This document shows positions 27,117 through 36,886 of a stretch of DNA of 64,000 nt, piece after piece. The stretch is taken from contig JAQGKD010000035.1 in NCBI GenBank assembly GCA_028290285.1, positions 1 to 64,000 on the forward strand, read 5' to 3'. The notes under the pieces are model-generated. The model saw nothing but the letters and a program-made list of their open reading frames with translations. It was not told the DNA's origin and made no database searches. Position 1 is the first letter of the stretch, and the number at the start of each line of letters is the position of its first letter. A program made the position numbers and the translations under genes. The DNA comes from Hyphomicrobiales bacterium (GTDB taxonomy: Bacteria > Pseudomonadota > Alphaproteobacteria > Rhizobiales > Beijerinckiaceae).

Positions 27117-28058
27117 ATGAACCATATCCGCGTGAACGGCCTGCGGGGCGTCGAGCTTGCGGTCTTCGACCTGAAGCAGACGGTCGAGTTCTACTGCAAC
27201 TCCTGGGGCCTGGAGGAGGTCGCCACCGACGGCGGCGCCATGTACCTGCGTGGCACCGGAGCCGAGCATCATGTGCTGACGGTTCACGAACGCCCGCGCG
27301 CGGGCCTCGTCGCGATCAATTTCTCGGCCGACGACAGCCGCGCCGTCGACGGCCTGCATGCCAGGGCCCTGAGCATGGGCGTCGAGGTGATCGATGCGCC
27401 GCATGTGCTGCCCGCCATTGCCGGGGGCGGCTACGGCTTCTCTCTGCGCTCGCCCGAGGGGCAGGCCCTCAACATTTCCTGCGACGTGGAAGGGCACGCC
27501 GTCACCGTCACCGACCGTTCGCGCCCGGAAAAGCTTTCCCACGTCGTCCTCAACGTGGAGGACATCGAGCGGCAGGAGCGTTTCTTCTGCGACGTGCTCG
27601 GCTTCCGTCTCACGGATTCCACGGCGCGGATGAACTTCATCCGCTGCAGCTCCTACCACCACTCGATCGCGCTCGCCCGCGCGCAGGGCGCGGGCCTCAA
27701 TCACATGGCCTATGAGATCCCCAATTTCGACGGCGTAATGCGCGGCGCAGGGCGGCTCAAGAAAGCCGGCTACGGCATCGAATGGGGCGTCGGCCGGCAC
27801 GGCCCGGGCAACAACATCTTTTCTTATTTCATCGAGCCCAACGGTTTCGTCACGGAATACACGACCGAGGTCGACACCGTGGACGAATCGACCCACGTCG
27901 TCGGCACGCCCGATTACTGGGCCGGGCTGATGAACGGCCCCGACCGCTGGGGCCTCGCCGAACCGAGCAAGGCGCTGCGCGAGGCGATGAGCGGGAAATT
28001 CACCGACGAGCGGAACATGCTCTGCGAGGATGTGATTTCGCGGAAGCTGGCGGGGTGA
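27117..28058 (+). CDS. VOC-family extradiol (catechol-type) dioxygenase
   Basis: This 313-residue protein has two VOC modules, as in type I extradiol ring-cleavage dioxygenases. The three expected Fe(II) ligands are visible in the C-terminal module: His in KLSHVVLNV, His in GLNHMAYE and Glu in FVTEYTTEVD. A catechol-like substrate is the family expectation; the real one is unknown. GAGGAGG precedes ATG 27117. No aromatic-degradation neighbours are present, and the next gene is convergent. A glyoxalase-like role cannot be excluded. Confidence 0.85.
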   Translation: MNHIRVNGLRGVELAVFDLKQTVEFYCNSWGLEEVATDGGAMYLRGTGAEHHVLTVHERPRAGLVAINFSADDSRAVDGLHARALSMGVEVIDAPHVLPAIAGGGYGFSLRSPEGQALNISCDVEGHAVTVTDRSRPEKLSHVVLNVEDIERQERFFCDVLGFRLTDSTARMNFIRCSSYHHSIALARAQGAGLNHMAYEIPNFDGVMRGAGRLKKAGYGIEWGVGRHGPGNNIFSYFIEPNGFVTEYTTEVDTVDESTHVVGTPDYWAGLMNGPDRWGLAEPSKALREAMSGKFTDERNMLCEDVISRKLAG

Positions 28059-28236
28059 TTTGACGACGCACAGCCCATCTCCTGCTTGAAAAAGGACCCG
28101 GCATCGAACCGGGGACGGCAGAACCCTCGGACGTGACGAGTGGGACGCACAAACGCGTTTGCAGCCTGAACAACTGGACGCCCGGCGCGGGTGTCGAGGC
28201 ACGGCCTGAGAAGGACAGGTCGCCAGCAGGACGTGC

Positions 28237-31074
28237 TCAGCTGTCGCGCAGCCGCCTCTGGGCGCACATCCGGCGCAGTACGCGAGAAACGTCTTCGACT
28301 GCGTATGGCTTGTGCAGCAGCTCGAAGCCATGCCAACCCTTCTCGGCCAGGATGTGGCTGTAGCCGGAGGTTAGTACAACGGGAAGGTCCGGATGCCTGA
28401 GCCGGATCTGCTGCCCGAGATCGACACCGCTCATGCCCGGCATCACCACATCGGAGAACACCACATCGTAGCGCGTGGCATCGTCCGCCAAGAGCTGGAG
28501 TGCCTCGCTGGCGTTCGTAGCCCAGGTGGTCTCGTAACCGAGATCCTGAAGTAACTGCGTGGAGAAGCGACCGACATCGACGTTATCCTCGACGACCAGT
28601 ACGCGACATCCGCCGCCCTCCTCCGGTCGACTGCTCCGTCCAGCGTCGGCGGCGGGGCCGGGTGCACGGTCTGGCGCTGCCTTGGGCAAGTAAAGCGTGA
28701 AGGTGGTGCCGCAGCCCACCTCACTTTCAACCGCAACATCACCGCCGGACTGCTTGGCAAAGCCATACACCTGACTCAGGCCGAGGCCGGTGCCCTTTCC
28801 GACCTCCTTCGTGGTGAAGAAGGGCTCGAAAATCTGCCCAAGCTCCTCGCGCGGTATGCCGGAGCCGGTGTCGCTGATCGACACCGCCACGAACTTGCCG
28901 CATGCGCTAGCGTGCCCCCGGATGGAAGGTATCTCGGCGAGCGCATCAACCTTCACGGTCACCGTGCCCTCCCAGTTCATGGCGTCGCGGGCATTCACGG
29001 CCATGTTCACGAGCGCCGTCTCGAATTGGATGACGTCCGCTTTGACGAAACAGGGCCCGGGCGACGCATCAATTTCTATCCGCACACGATTGCCAAGGAT
29101 GGTCTGTAGCATGTCCGCGACGGAGCGAATGCGCTCGGGTACGTCGAAGACCTCTGGTTTGAGCGCCTGCCTTCGCGCAAAGGCCAGCAATTGCCCGGTG
29201 AGCTTCGCCGCACGGTCAACCGTGTCGGTGATCGCGTCGATGTAGCGGCGTCTTCGTTCATCGGGCAGCTTAGGCCGCCGAAGGAATTCGATGGAGGAGC
29301 GAATGATTGTAAGCAGGTTGTTGAAGTCGTGCGCTACGCCGCCCGTGAGCTGCCCTACCGCTTCCAATTTCTGCGACTGTCGCAGAGCGGCCTCGGTTAC
29401 GTCACGCTGCCTGACCGCTTCTGCCACGCGGCTCTCCAACTCCTCGTTGAGGCTTTGAAGAGCCGCCTCAGCTTCGCGGCGGGCCGTGATATCGAGCACG
29501 AACTCGACCACCTCATCGCCGACCTTGCGCGGCGCAAACAGTCCCCACCAGCGTGACCCATCCTTGCGGAAGTACTGCTTTTCATAAGGAGTGGCTTCGC
29601 CGCGGGTCAAAACCTGCTCAACGGCTCGCCAGGAGACAGGGTGAAATTCTTCCGGCGTTAACTCCTGCCATGTTTTGCCGAGCGCCTCCTCACGGCTGAA
29701 ACCCGTCATGCGCAAGAAAGCCGCGTTTGCCTCTGTCAGAGCGAAGCTCTTGTCCCAGAACAGCACGCCAACCGTGCTGATGGAAAATGCGCCCTCGAGA
29801 CGCTCCTGGCTTTGGCGCAGGGCGTCCTCAGCCAATACCTTCTCGCTGATGTCACGGAAGAAAGCAGCAACCCCGCCCGGAACCGGGTAGATGCGCAGTG
29901 CCAGCCAGAGTTCATGCCTGGTAATCGGATCCACGTAGCAATGTTCAAGTTCGGCTGGAACGCGTTCGCTCATCACCCGCCGGTAGGCGGATTCAACCTT
30001 CGCGCTGACACCGGGAAAAGCCTCCCAATGCGATCTTCCAAGAAGATCGTTCTCCGGCCGAGCCGCGAGTCGTAGACCCTCGGCGTTGATCTCGGTGATG
30101 TGGAAGCTGTCGTCGAGAACAACAAAGCCCTCGGCCATCACTGCCAGTATGCTGGTGTAGCGCGCGTTGCTCGCATCGATGGCGGAGCGGGCCAGATGGG
30201 CGTCTGTGACGTCGTGACCTTCGCAGAATATCCCCGTCACTCGTCCGAACTCGTCCACCACCGGTTCGTAAATGAAGTCGAGTAGCCGGTCCGTCACATC
30301 GGCGTCCGACGAGCGCTGGAGCCGGGCCGGGACGCGTTGGGCGACGAAACGTTCGCCTGACGTGTAGACCTGATCCAGCCACTTATAGAAACCCTGGCCC
30401 GTCAGTTCAGGGAAGGCCTCCCTGACTGTCTTGCCAATGAAGTCACGATCCCCGAACAGCCGTTTGTAGGCCTCATTGACGAACTCGAACCTGTGCTCCG
30501 GCCCGTGCAGGATTGTAATGAAGCCTGGTGCCTGTTCGAAGAGGCGGCGCTGGCGTTCCGTCTCGGCGGCAAGCCGGCGCTCGGCCATCACCTGACCGGT
30601 GATTTCGGTGCAGGGGCAGAAAAAGCCTGTGGTGGCACCAGTCTCGTCGCGCACAGGTGTGTAAGAGAAGGCAAAATGCGTCTCCTCCAGATACCCACGG
30701 CGCTCTATCATGAGTGTGATATCGTCCATATGGACGGGTTCGCCTGCGTAGGCTTGTTCAACAACCGGCACTAGGTCGGCGCGAATCTCATGCCATACCT
30801 CCAGGAGGTCGCGCCCCAGCGCCGCTGGATGCTTGTTGCCGAGGATCTCGGCGTACGCGTCATTGTAGAGCAGTGTGCGCTCCGCTCCCCACGCGATGAA
30901 CATCGGCTGGTTGGATCCCAGCATCACCTCGACCAAGGTCTTGACGCCGGGCGGCCAGCCCGCAGCATCGCCAAGCGGGGTTGCCGCCCAGTGGTGTGCG
31001 CGCAGGGCGGCGCCCATCGCTCTTCCGCCGGACAGGAAATCAAGGCTTTTGTCCCGTCCCGGTCCACCACGCAT
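28237..31074 (-). CDS. Multi-PAS hybrid sensor histidine kinase with C-terminal receiver
   Basis: This 945-residue soluble kinase has four PAS-like segments at about residues 30-160, 170-305, 310-425 and 430-550. HisKA carries the phospho-accepting His near 580 in [11 protein letters not shown]. HATPase_c has [16 protein letters not shown] and [18 protein letters not shown]. The receiver domain has the acceptor Asp near 874 in [11 protein letters not shown]. No transmembrane segment is evident, so it senses an internal signal (redox, light or ligand). The HDFNN motif plus receiver is common in rhizobial kinases. No partner response regulator is adjacent. The 282 bp upstream hold no other gene I can support. 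Confidence 0.92.
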   Translation of the reverse strand: MRGGPGRDKSLDFLSGGRAMGAALRAHHWAATPLGDAAGWPPGVKTLVEVMLGSNQPMFIAWGAERTLLYNDAYAEILGNKHPAALGRDLLEVWHEIRADLVPVVEQAYAGEPVHMDDITLMIERRGYLEETHFAFSYTPVRDETGATTGFFCPCTEITGQVMAERRLAAETERQRRLFEQAPGFITILHGPEHRFEFVNEAYKRLFGDRDFIGKTVREAFPELTGQGFYKWLDQVYTSGERFVAQRVPARLQRSSDADVTDRLLDFIYEPVVDEFGRVTGIFCEGHDVTDAHLARSAIDASNARYTSILAVMAEGFVVLDDSFHITEINAEGLRLAARPENDLLGRSHWEAFPGVSAKVESAYRRVMSERVPAELEHCYVDPITRHELWLALRIYPVPGGVAAFFRDISEKVLAEDALRQSQERLEGAFSISTVGVLFWDKSFALTEANAAFLRMTGFSREEALGKTWQELTPEEFHPVSWRAVEQVLTRGEATPYEKQYFRKDGSRWWGLFAPRKVGDEVVEFVLDITARREAEAALQSLNEELESRVAEAVRQRDVTEAALRQSQKLEAVGQLTGGVAHDFNNLLTIIRSSIEFLRRPKLPDERRRRYIDAITDTVDRAAKLTGQLLAFARRQALKPEVFDVPERIRSVADMLQTILGNRVRIEIDASPGPCFVKADVIQFETALVNMAVNARDAMNWEGTVTVKVDALAEIPSIRGHASACGKFVAVSISDTGSGIPREELGQIFEPFFTTKEVGKGTGLGLSQVYGFAKQSGGDVAVESEVGCGTTFTLYLPKAAPDRAPGPAADAGRSSRPEEGGGCRVLVVEDNVDVGRFSTQLLQDLGYETTWATNASEALQLLADDATRYDVVFSDVVMPGMSGVDLGQQIRLRHPDLPVVLTSGYSHILAEKGWHGFELLHKPYAVEDVSRVLRRMCAQRRLRDS

Positions 31075-31356
31075 TGCGATCTCGTTTCACCTGCTGGACC
31101 ACAGTTGCGGGTCGCATACCAAGCCCATGAATGGAGCTGTCGGTCACCGGCCTCATGCATAACGTGCAGGCCCAGGGAAAATCCCGGCGTGCAGCTGGGA
31201 TCATGCACGCGTTGTGGTGCCAGCACCGGGCCCGGCGCCGGCACGTTCCAACGCGCTTTGTCCGAATTAGCTCCATCGTGCACGTCGGATCGGCCGCTTA
31301 ACGCTCATCTCCGCGGATCCCGCTCACCAGACGCCGCTTCCCTCGTGGTATGCGCG

Positions 31357-32169
31357 TCAGGTATCAGGGACCGTGACATGCGGAGGCGTTGCCGGTGATA
31401 CCGCCGCCAACAGGGCCTTGGCGACGGGTCCATCGTAACTCGTGTCGAAGCGCTCCCCTTCGCCCTGAATCGTTATGGCGGCGACGGTGTTTCCGTTCTG
31501 ATCCCGGAAAGGGGCCGCGAGGCTCGTCGCGCCCGGAAAGACGCTGCCGAACCCACGCGAAAGACCCCTTTCCCGATCCTCGAGGAAGATCGACATCGCC
31601 TTCTTCTGGGAGAACTGTCGCCATGGATCGGCGGACGTGGCCTTGGCGAGCGCGTCGCGGATGATCTCGGAGACGACGGATTCAGGGAAGCCCGTCAAGA
31701 GCGAGCGGCCCGTTGCAGTCAGTGGGGAAAGCACGGCTCCGAGGCGGATCTCGAGCCGCCAATAGGGAGCGGGGAGGCGATGCACGACGGTCGGGCCCGC
31801 GGTTCCCCAGACCGACATGTTAATCGACTGGTCGATGTCCCGCTGGATCCGCACCATCGCCTCGCGGGCCTCGTCGATTGCGTCGATTTGCGAGAGTGCC
31901 GCAAAGCCAATCTCCCGGGCCGCGCGTCCGAGCTTGTAGAGCCCCGCATCGTCTCTGCTGACAAGGCCGGAGCGCACCAAGCTCGTGAGATAAAAATAAG
32001 CCTTGCTCGGGCTCATCGCGAGTTCGGCAGCGAGGAGCGTCAGCGACGCCGGTTGGCGCGAGCGACTGAGGTGCATCAACATCTCGCAGCCGATCTCGAC
32101 CGACTGAATGCCTTTGGGAGGGCTCTTGCCGGCGGCGCCTGAACGTGGAGCGGGGCTTTTGGTCGGCAT
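31357..32169 (-). CDS. IclR-family transcriptional regulator
   Basis: This 270-residue protein has an N-terminal winged helix (LTLLAAELAMSPSKAYFYLTSLVRSGLVSRD, residues ~43-75) and a C-terminal IclR effector domain ending in GPVAKALLAAV. IclR proteins bind small metabolites and control neighbouring catabolic genes. It is divergent from the hydantoinase operon across 101 bp, so it most likely controls that operon in response to its substrate or an intermediate. Confidence 0.9.
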   Translation of the reverse strand: MPTKSPAPRSGAAGKSPPKGIQSVEIGCEMLMHLSRSRQPASLTLLAAELAMSPSKAYFYLTSLVRSGLVSRDDAGLYKLGRAAREIGFAALSQIDAIDEAREAMVRIQRDIDQSINMSVWGTAGPTVVHRLPAPYWRLEIRLGAVLSPLTATGRSLLTGFPESVVSEIIRDALAKATSADPWRQFSQKKAMSIFLEDRERGLSRGFGSVFPGATSLAAPFRDQNGNTVAAITIQGEGERFDTSYDGPVAKALLAAVSPATPPHVTVPDT

Positions 32170-32270
32170 CTCTTTCTCCAGGCACTCACTGTTAAAGTCA
32201 TTTTATCATGGTTGCAACGCGAACGGGGCGCTGCTAGCATCTCAATAATGGACGTTCGACCGAAGTCGAA
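32170..32270. promoter_or_regulatory. Divergent control region of iclR-type gene and hydantoinase operon
   Basis: This 101-bp region must contain both promoters. A perfect inverted repeat TTCGAC-CGAA-GTCGAA occupies 32255-32270, immediately before ATG 32271. It is a candidate IclR operator or a leader hairpin. The AT-rich stretch TTAAAGTCATTTTATCATGG near 32192-32211 is a candidate promoter core. Confidence 0.45.
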
Positions 32271-34373
32271 ATGAGCCTATCGGGAAGAAACGCACAGGGA
32301 GAAACGCCCTTGCCAAGCTGGTTGATCGGCGTCGATACGGGCGGAACCTTTACGGACCTAATTGCCGTCGAGCGCGAGTCCGGGGCCTTGAAGCGCGCAA
32401 AAGTCCCCTCCGTGCAGAGCGATCCTTCATTGGCCGTCCTGAACGCCCTTGAGCGCCTATTCGACGACGGCGTCGCTCCGGCGGATGTCTCCCTCTTCGT
32501 GCACGGCACGACTGTCGCGACGAACGCCTTGCTCGAGAGCAAGGGCGTGCGCACGGGGCTGCTCATCACGCGGGGCTTTCGTGGTGTCTACGAGGCTCGC
32601 GGATGGTCGCAGCCAGCTGGTAGCGATCTGCTCGACACGTTTTATCGCAAGCCGCCGCTGCTGGTCCCGCAGTCTCTCACCGAGGAGGTTGTCGAGCGGC
32701 TGGACTTCGAGGGCAAGGTCATCACGCCGCTCGACGAAGACGCCCTGCGGCGTTCCGTCAGGCGTCTTCGCGATCTACAGGTCGAGGCGATCGCCGTCTG
32801 TTTCCTGTTCTCCTTCATCAACAGCGAACACGAGCGGCGCGCGGCCGAAATCATCCATGAGGAGGCGCCGGACTGCCGCGTTTCTCTTTCGAGCGAAGTG
32901 TTGCCTGTCGTGCGCGAATATCCGCGGCTTTCAACCACGGTGATCGACGCGTATGTCGGCCCCAAGATCGGGACATACCTCCTGAGGCTGGAGCGCAGGC
33001 TCATCGAGCGCGGTCTCACGACTCCACAGCTGTTTCTCATGCAGTCGAACGGCGGGCTGATGCGCATCTCGCTCGGTGCCCGCCACCCCAACCAGACGCT
33101 GCTGTCCGGCCCCGCGGCAGGGGTCATCGCCGGCGCCGAACTCGGTCGCCTCGCAGAGCGGGACCACGTGCTCACCTTCGACATGGGCGGGACGTCCACT
33201 GATTCCAGCGTGATCGTCGACGGGCGCCTCCTGGAGACCACGCAAGGTCAGATCGCCGGGCAGGACATCGGCACGCCCATGCTCCGCGTTCGAACGGTCG
33301 GCGCGGGCGGCGGAACGATCGCGTGGCTCGGCAAGGACGGGCTTATAAAAGTCGGGCCGCAGAGCGCAGGCTCGCTCCCCGGGCCCGCGTGCTATGGCCG
33401 TGGCGGCGTGGAGCCGACGGTCACAGATGCCAACGTGGTCCTGGGCTATCTGGGCGGGACGGCGAAGCTCGCAGGGTCGCTGGAGCTGGATAGAGAAAAG
33501 GCGTATGCGGCGCTGTCGAAACTGGGCGGTTCCTTGCGGCTCGACGCGGTCCAGTGCGCCTCGGGCGTTCTGCGGATCGTCAACACGCAAATGGCCGTCG
33601 ATCTCCGGCTCGCCTTGCAGGAGCAAGGTCAGGATCCACGGCGCTTCACCCTCGTTGCTTTCGGTGGGGCAGGACCGCTGCATGCAGCGACGCTCGCCCG
33701 CGCCATTGGCGTGCCGCGCGTCCTGATTCCGCTCTACCCCGGTCTGAACTGCGCCATGGGCATGTTGCAGACCGAGGTTCGGCATTCTTACCTGAAGTCC
33801 GAGATGGGCGTGCTCGCTCGCTTTCCGGTTGCGCGGCTGCGCGACATCTTCAGCGAGCTGGAAGCTCGCGCCCTCGCGGAAGCCAGGGAAGAAGGCTTCA
33901 GCCCCGAGGCTGTGACCCTCACCCGCCTGCTGGACCTTCGATACCCGCATCAAGGCTACACGCTCGCCGTGCCTTGCCCGAAACAAGTGGACGACGCGTA
34001 CAAGCCGGCGCTGAAGCGCGCGTTCGACGACCTTCACCAGACGGTGTACGGCCAGTCGGCGCCCAACGAAGACGCGGAGATCGTGACGTTCCGCGTCCAG
34101 TCGGAAAGCTCAGTCCCGAAATTGACGTATGCCCCGCTGGCGGAAGGGGATGGCGACGCGGGGCGCGCAGTCATCGAGCGTCGCCGGGTGTACGATTTCG
34201 AAGCGACCGATTTCGTCGAAGTGAACGTCTATGATCGTGCGCGTCTGCTCGCGGGCGACAAGATCGAAGGGCCGGCGCTGATACATCAGTTCGACTCGAC
34301 CACCGTGCTCCTGAACCGCCAGACACTCACCGTTCTGCCGATCGGGGCGCTCGAGATCTGCGAGGCGTCATGA
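32271..34373 (+). CDS. hyuA: Hydantoinase/oxoprolinase subunit A (HyuA)
   Basis: This 700-residue protein has the ASKHA-type ATPase start WLIGVDTGGTFTDLIAVE, HGTTVATNALLE near residue 75, and the second phosphate-binding motif LTFDMGGTSTDSSVI near 305. The C-terminal ACX-like domain ends around residue 695. The A subunit uses ATP to activate cyclic amides (hydantoins, 5-oxoproline, N-methylhydantoin); acetone carboxylase subunits are also relatives. ATG 32271 lacks a ribosome site. TTG 32310, 13 codons later, is preceded by AGGGAGA and may be the true start. The 3' end overlaps hyuB by 4 bases. Confidence 0.9.
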   Translation: MSLSGRNAQGETPLPSWLIGVDTGGTFTDLIAVERESGALKRAKVPSVQSDPSLAVLNALERLFDDGVAPADVSLFVHGTTVATNALLESKGVRTGLLITRGFRGVYEARGWSQPAGSDLLDTFYRKPPLLVPQSLTEEVVERLDFEGKVITPLDEDALRRSVRRLRDLQVEAIAVCFLFSFINSEHERRAAEIIHEEAPDCRVSLSSEVLPVVREYPRLSTTVIDAYVGPKIGTYLLRLERRLIERGLTTPQLFLMQSNGGLMRISLGARHPNQTLLSGPAAGVIAGAELGRLAERDHVLTFDMGGTSTDSSVIVDGRLLETTQGQIAGQDIGTPMLRVRTVGAGGGTIAWLGKDGLIKVGPQSAGSLPGPACYGRGGVEPTVTDANVVLGYLGGTAKLAGSLELDREKAYAALSKLGGSLRLDAVQCASGVLRIVNTQMAVDLRLALQEQGQDPRRFTLVAFGGAGPLHAATLARAIGVPRVLIPLYPGLNCAMGMLQTEVRHSYLKSEMGVLARFPVARLRDIFSELEARALAEAREEGFSPEAVTLTRLLDLRYPHQGYTLAVPCPKQVDDAYKPALKRAFDDLHQTVYGQSAPNEDAEIVTFRVQSESSVPKLTYAPLAEGDGDAGRAVIERRRVYDFEATDFVEVNVYDRARLLAGDKIEGPALIHQFDSTTVLLNRQTLTVLPIGALEICEAS

Positions 34374-36046
34374 CCGCGAGCATCGATCCCATCACCGTTG
34401 AAGTCGTCGCGAGCCGCCTGCGGGAGGCTGCCGCCACCATGGAGCATGTGCTCTACCACTCCGGCTACTCGCCGATCCTGCGCGAGTCCAAGGACGGCAC
34501 GGCGGGGCTCACCGATTGCGATGGCCGCGTCGTGATGCTGAGCGGCGGGCTGCAATACCATTTTACGGCATATGAGCAGGGCGTCAGGGCGTTGCTCGCG
34601 CGGTTTCCCGCAGACGAGATGAGGCCGGGCGACAGCTTCGTCTGCAACGATCCATACACCTCCGGATCGCCGCACGCTCCTGACTTCTGCGCCATCTCTC
34701 CCGCGTTTCACGAGGGCGTGCTGATCGGATTCGGCGTCAGTCTGGCGCACAAGTCAGACATCGGCGGCATCGTGCCTGGCTCATCCGGCGCCGCGTCGCG
34801 CGAAGTTTATCACGACGGGGTCGTCTTCCCGCCGGTTCGCTTCAACGCCGATATTCAGGCCATCATCGGCGCCAACAGCCGTGTGGCCGGCGTGGTTCTG
34901 GGGGATCTGCGCGCCCAGGTCGGTTGCACCCGTGTGGGCGGCGACAAGCTTGCCGCGCTTTGCGAGGAGTACGGGCGAGATGTCGTCATGCAGGTCATGA
35001 CGCAGCTTGGCGACCTGACCGCGCGGCGTCTGCGTGGCGAGCTGGCAGAATGGGCGGACGGGGAGGCCGAGGCCGAAGGCTATCTCGATCATGACGGCGC
35101 CGTGAAGGACCGGCCGCTGCGGGTTGCGGTGCGCGCCATCAAGCAAGGCGACCGACTGACGCTCGATTTCACCGGCACCTCAGAACAGGCCGTGGGCCCG
35201 GTCAATCTCGTCGCCTGCACGACGCGCGCGGGAGCGTTGATGGCGGTTCTGACGTCGTGCGATCCCACGATTTCCGTCAACAGCGGGCTGTCTGACGCGG
35301 TCTCGTTCGTCCTGCCCGAAGGGAGCCTCGTCAATCCGCGGCATCCCGCTTCGGTCAATCTGTATTTTCCATCGGCGCATCTCGTCTACAACGTTGTGCT
35401 CTCGGCTCTCGCTCAGTTGAACCCCAGGCGTGCCGTGGCGCCGTCGGGTCTCGGCTCCGGGGCGGTCACCATCGGTTACCGCCGCGCGCGCAGCGGCAAA
35501 CCCGCGGTGATGTACGAGCTGCTGAACACGTCGCTGGGCGGCACGAGCAATGGAGATGGCGCGGCGATCGTCATGGCGATGAACCATTTCACACCCGGCG
35601 CGCCGGTCGAGGTCTTCGAGAGCGAGTATCCCATCCGCATCCGCGCATTCGAGCTTGTGCCCGACTCCGCCGGGCCTGGCCAGTTCCGCGGCGGGCTGGG
35701 CTATGCGCGCGAGTTCGAGGTTCTGGAGGACAGCACGCTCACGGTGCGCTCGTCCAATCATCATTTCGCTTCGCAAGGCCTCATGGGCGGCGCGGCGGGC
35801 AAGACGTCACGGGTCGTTCTCAACCCGGGGACCCCCGATGCCGAAGCGCTGGGCCCCCTTGAGACCCGCGCCCTGAAAGCAGGCGACGTGATCCGCTTCG
35901 AGCGGAGCGGAGGAGCGGGCTACGGCCCGGTCAGCCAGCGCGATCCGGACGCCGTCCGGTCGGACGTCGCCAACGGCTATGTCAGCGAGGATGCGGCGCG
36001 AAACCAGTATGGCGTCGAGACGTCCAATCCAGGGAAGGACCATTGA
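34370..36046 (+). CDS. hyuB: Hydantoinase/oxoprolinase subunit B (HyuB)
   Basis: This 558-residue protein is of normal length for the B subunit. Recognisable stretches are DPITVEVVASRLREAAATMEHVLYHSGYSPILRESKD split over the N-terminus, FVCNDPYTSGSPHAPDF near residue 85, HKSDIGG near 125, and a C-terminal FRGGLGYAREFEVLED. The B subunit carries the ring-opening amidohydrolase site and works with HyuA. The gene starts with an ATGA overlap and ends with TGATG shared with the dehydrogenase gene, so all three are translationally coupled. Confidence 0.9.
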   Translation: MTASIDPITVEVVASRLREAAATMEHVLYHSGYSPILRESKDGTAGLTDCDGRVVMLSGGLQYHFTAYEQGVRALLARFPADEMRPGDSFVCNDPYTSGSPHAPDFCAISPAFHEGVLIGFGVSLAHKSDIGGIVPGSSGAASREVYHDGVVFPPVRFNADIQAIIGANSRVAGVVLGDLRAQVGCTRVGGDKLAALCEEYGRDVVMQVMTQLGDLTARRLRGELAEWADGEAEAEGYLDHDGAVKDRPLRVAVRAIKQGDRLTLDFTGTSEQAVGPVNLVACTTRAGALMAVLTSCDPTISVNSGLSDAVSFVLPEGSLVNPRHPASVNLYFPSAHLVYNVVLSALAQLNPRRAVAPSGLGSGAVTIGYRRARSGKPAVMYELLNTSLGGTSNGDGAAIVMAMNHFTPGAPVEVFESEYPIRIRAFELVPDSAGPGQFRGGLGYAREFEVLEDSTLTVRSSNHHFASQGLMGGAAGKTSRVVLNPGTPDAEALGPLETRALKAGDVIRFERSGGAGYGPVSQRDPDAVRSDVANGYVSEDAARNQYGVETSNPGKDH

Positions 36047-36819
36047 TGAGCACCAACACCCGCTTCGACCTGACGGGTCGTGTCGTCATCATAACCGGAG
36101 GCGCGAAAGGCATCGGCAAAGTCTATGCGCGCGAGTTCGCCGCCGCCGGTGCGCGCGTCGTCGCGGCCGACATCGACGGCGATGCTGCGGCCGAGACGGC
36201 TGCGCAGATCTTGGCTGCCGGGGGAGAGGCGATCGGCGTGCGCACCGACGTGGCCGACGAAGCGTCGACGACCGCGATGGCCGAGGCGACGATCGCGAAG
36301 TTCGGCACGATCGACGTCCTGATAAACAATGCGTCCCTCATGAGCGTCCTTGAGCGTCGAAGCTGGTTCGACATCCCGGTCGAGGAATGGGACCGCGTGA
36401 TGGCAGTCAACCTGCGCGGCATCTTTCTGTGCTGCCGCGCGACGTTTCCAGAGATGCGTCGCAAGCGCTTTGGAAAGATCGTCAACATCTCTTCCAGCCG
36501 CGTGTGGGAGGGTGTGCCGAACCGCCTCCATTACACGACGTCCAAGGCCGGCGTGATCGGCCTGACGCGGGCCCTCAGTCGCGAGGTCGGCGAGCATGGC
36601 GTCACGGTCAACGCGGTGACCCCCGGCTACACGCTCAGTGACACGCAGCAGGCGACATCGTCAGGCAATTATCTCGCCATGCAGTCGGACGGCCGCGCGA
36701 TGGGCCGCCCCCAGTATCCGGAAGATCTCGTTGGCGCGGTGATGTTTCTGTCATCTGCGGCCAGCGATTACATGACTGGTCAGACGTTGAACGTCGACGG
36801 AGGCAAGGCGATGCACTGA
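36046..36819 (+). CDS. Short-chain dehydrogenase/reductase
   Basis: This 257-residue classical SDR has the cofactor motif ITGGAKGIG near residue 16, NNAS near 90, and the catalytic Ser (NISSSRVW), Tyr and Lys (YTTSK) around residues 147-166. It closes with TGQTLNVDGGKAMH. ATG 36046 overlaps the hyuB stop by one base. In this operon it probably oxidises or reduces a carbonyl/hydroxyl of the hydantoinase substrate or product. The cofactor (NAD or NADP) is not certain from sequence. Confidence 0.9.
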   Translation: MSTNTRFDLTGRVVIITGGAKGIGKVYAREFAAAGARVVAADIDGDAAAETAAQILAAGGEAIGVRTDVADEASTTAMAEATIAKFGTIDVLINNASLMSVLERRSWFDIPVEEWDRVMAVNLRGIFLCCRATFPEMRRKRFGKIVNISSSRVWEGVPNRLHYTTSKAGVIGLTRALSREVGEHGVTVNAVTPGYTLSDTQQATSSGNYLAMQSDGRAMGRPQYPEDLVGAVMFLSSAASDYMTGQTLNVDGGKAMH

Positions 36820-36886
36820 ACGCTTTGGCAGAAGTCTCAGTCGGTTGGACGTGTACGACAACGACGAATGAACAAAAGGGGAAACC

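Noticed and set aside
27117..28058. Aromatic degradation cluster around the extradiol dioxygenase
   Set aside because: No hydrolase, hydratase, aldolase or ring-hydroxylating genes are adjacent; neighbours are IalB and a histidine kinase.
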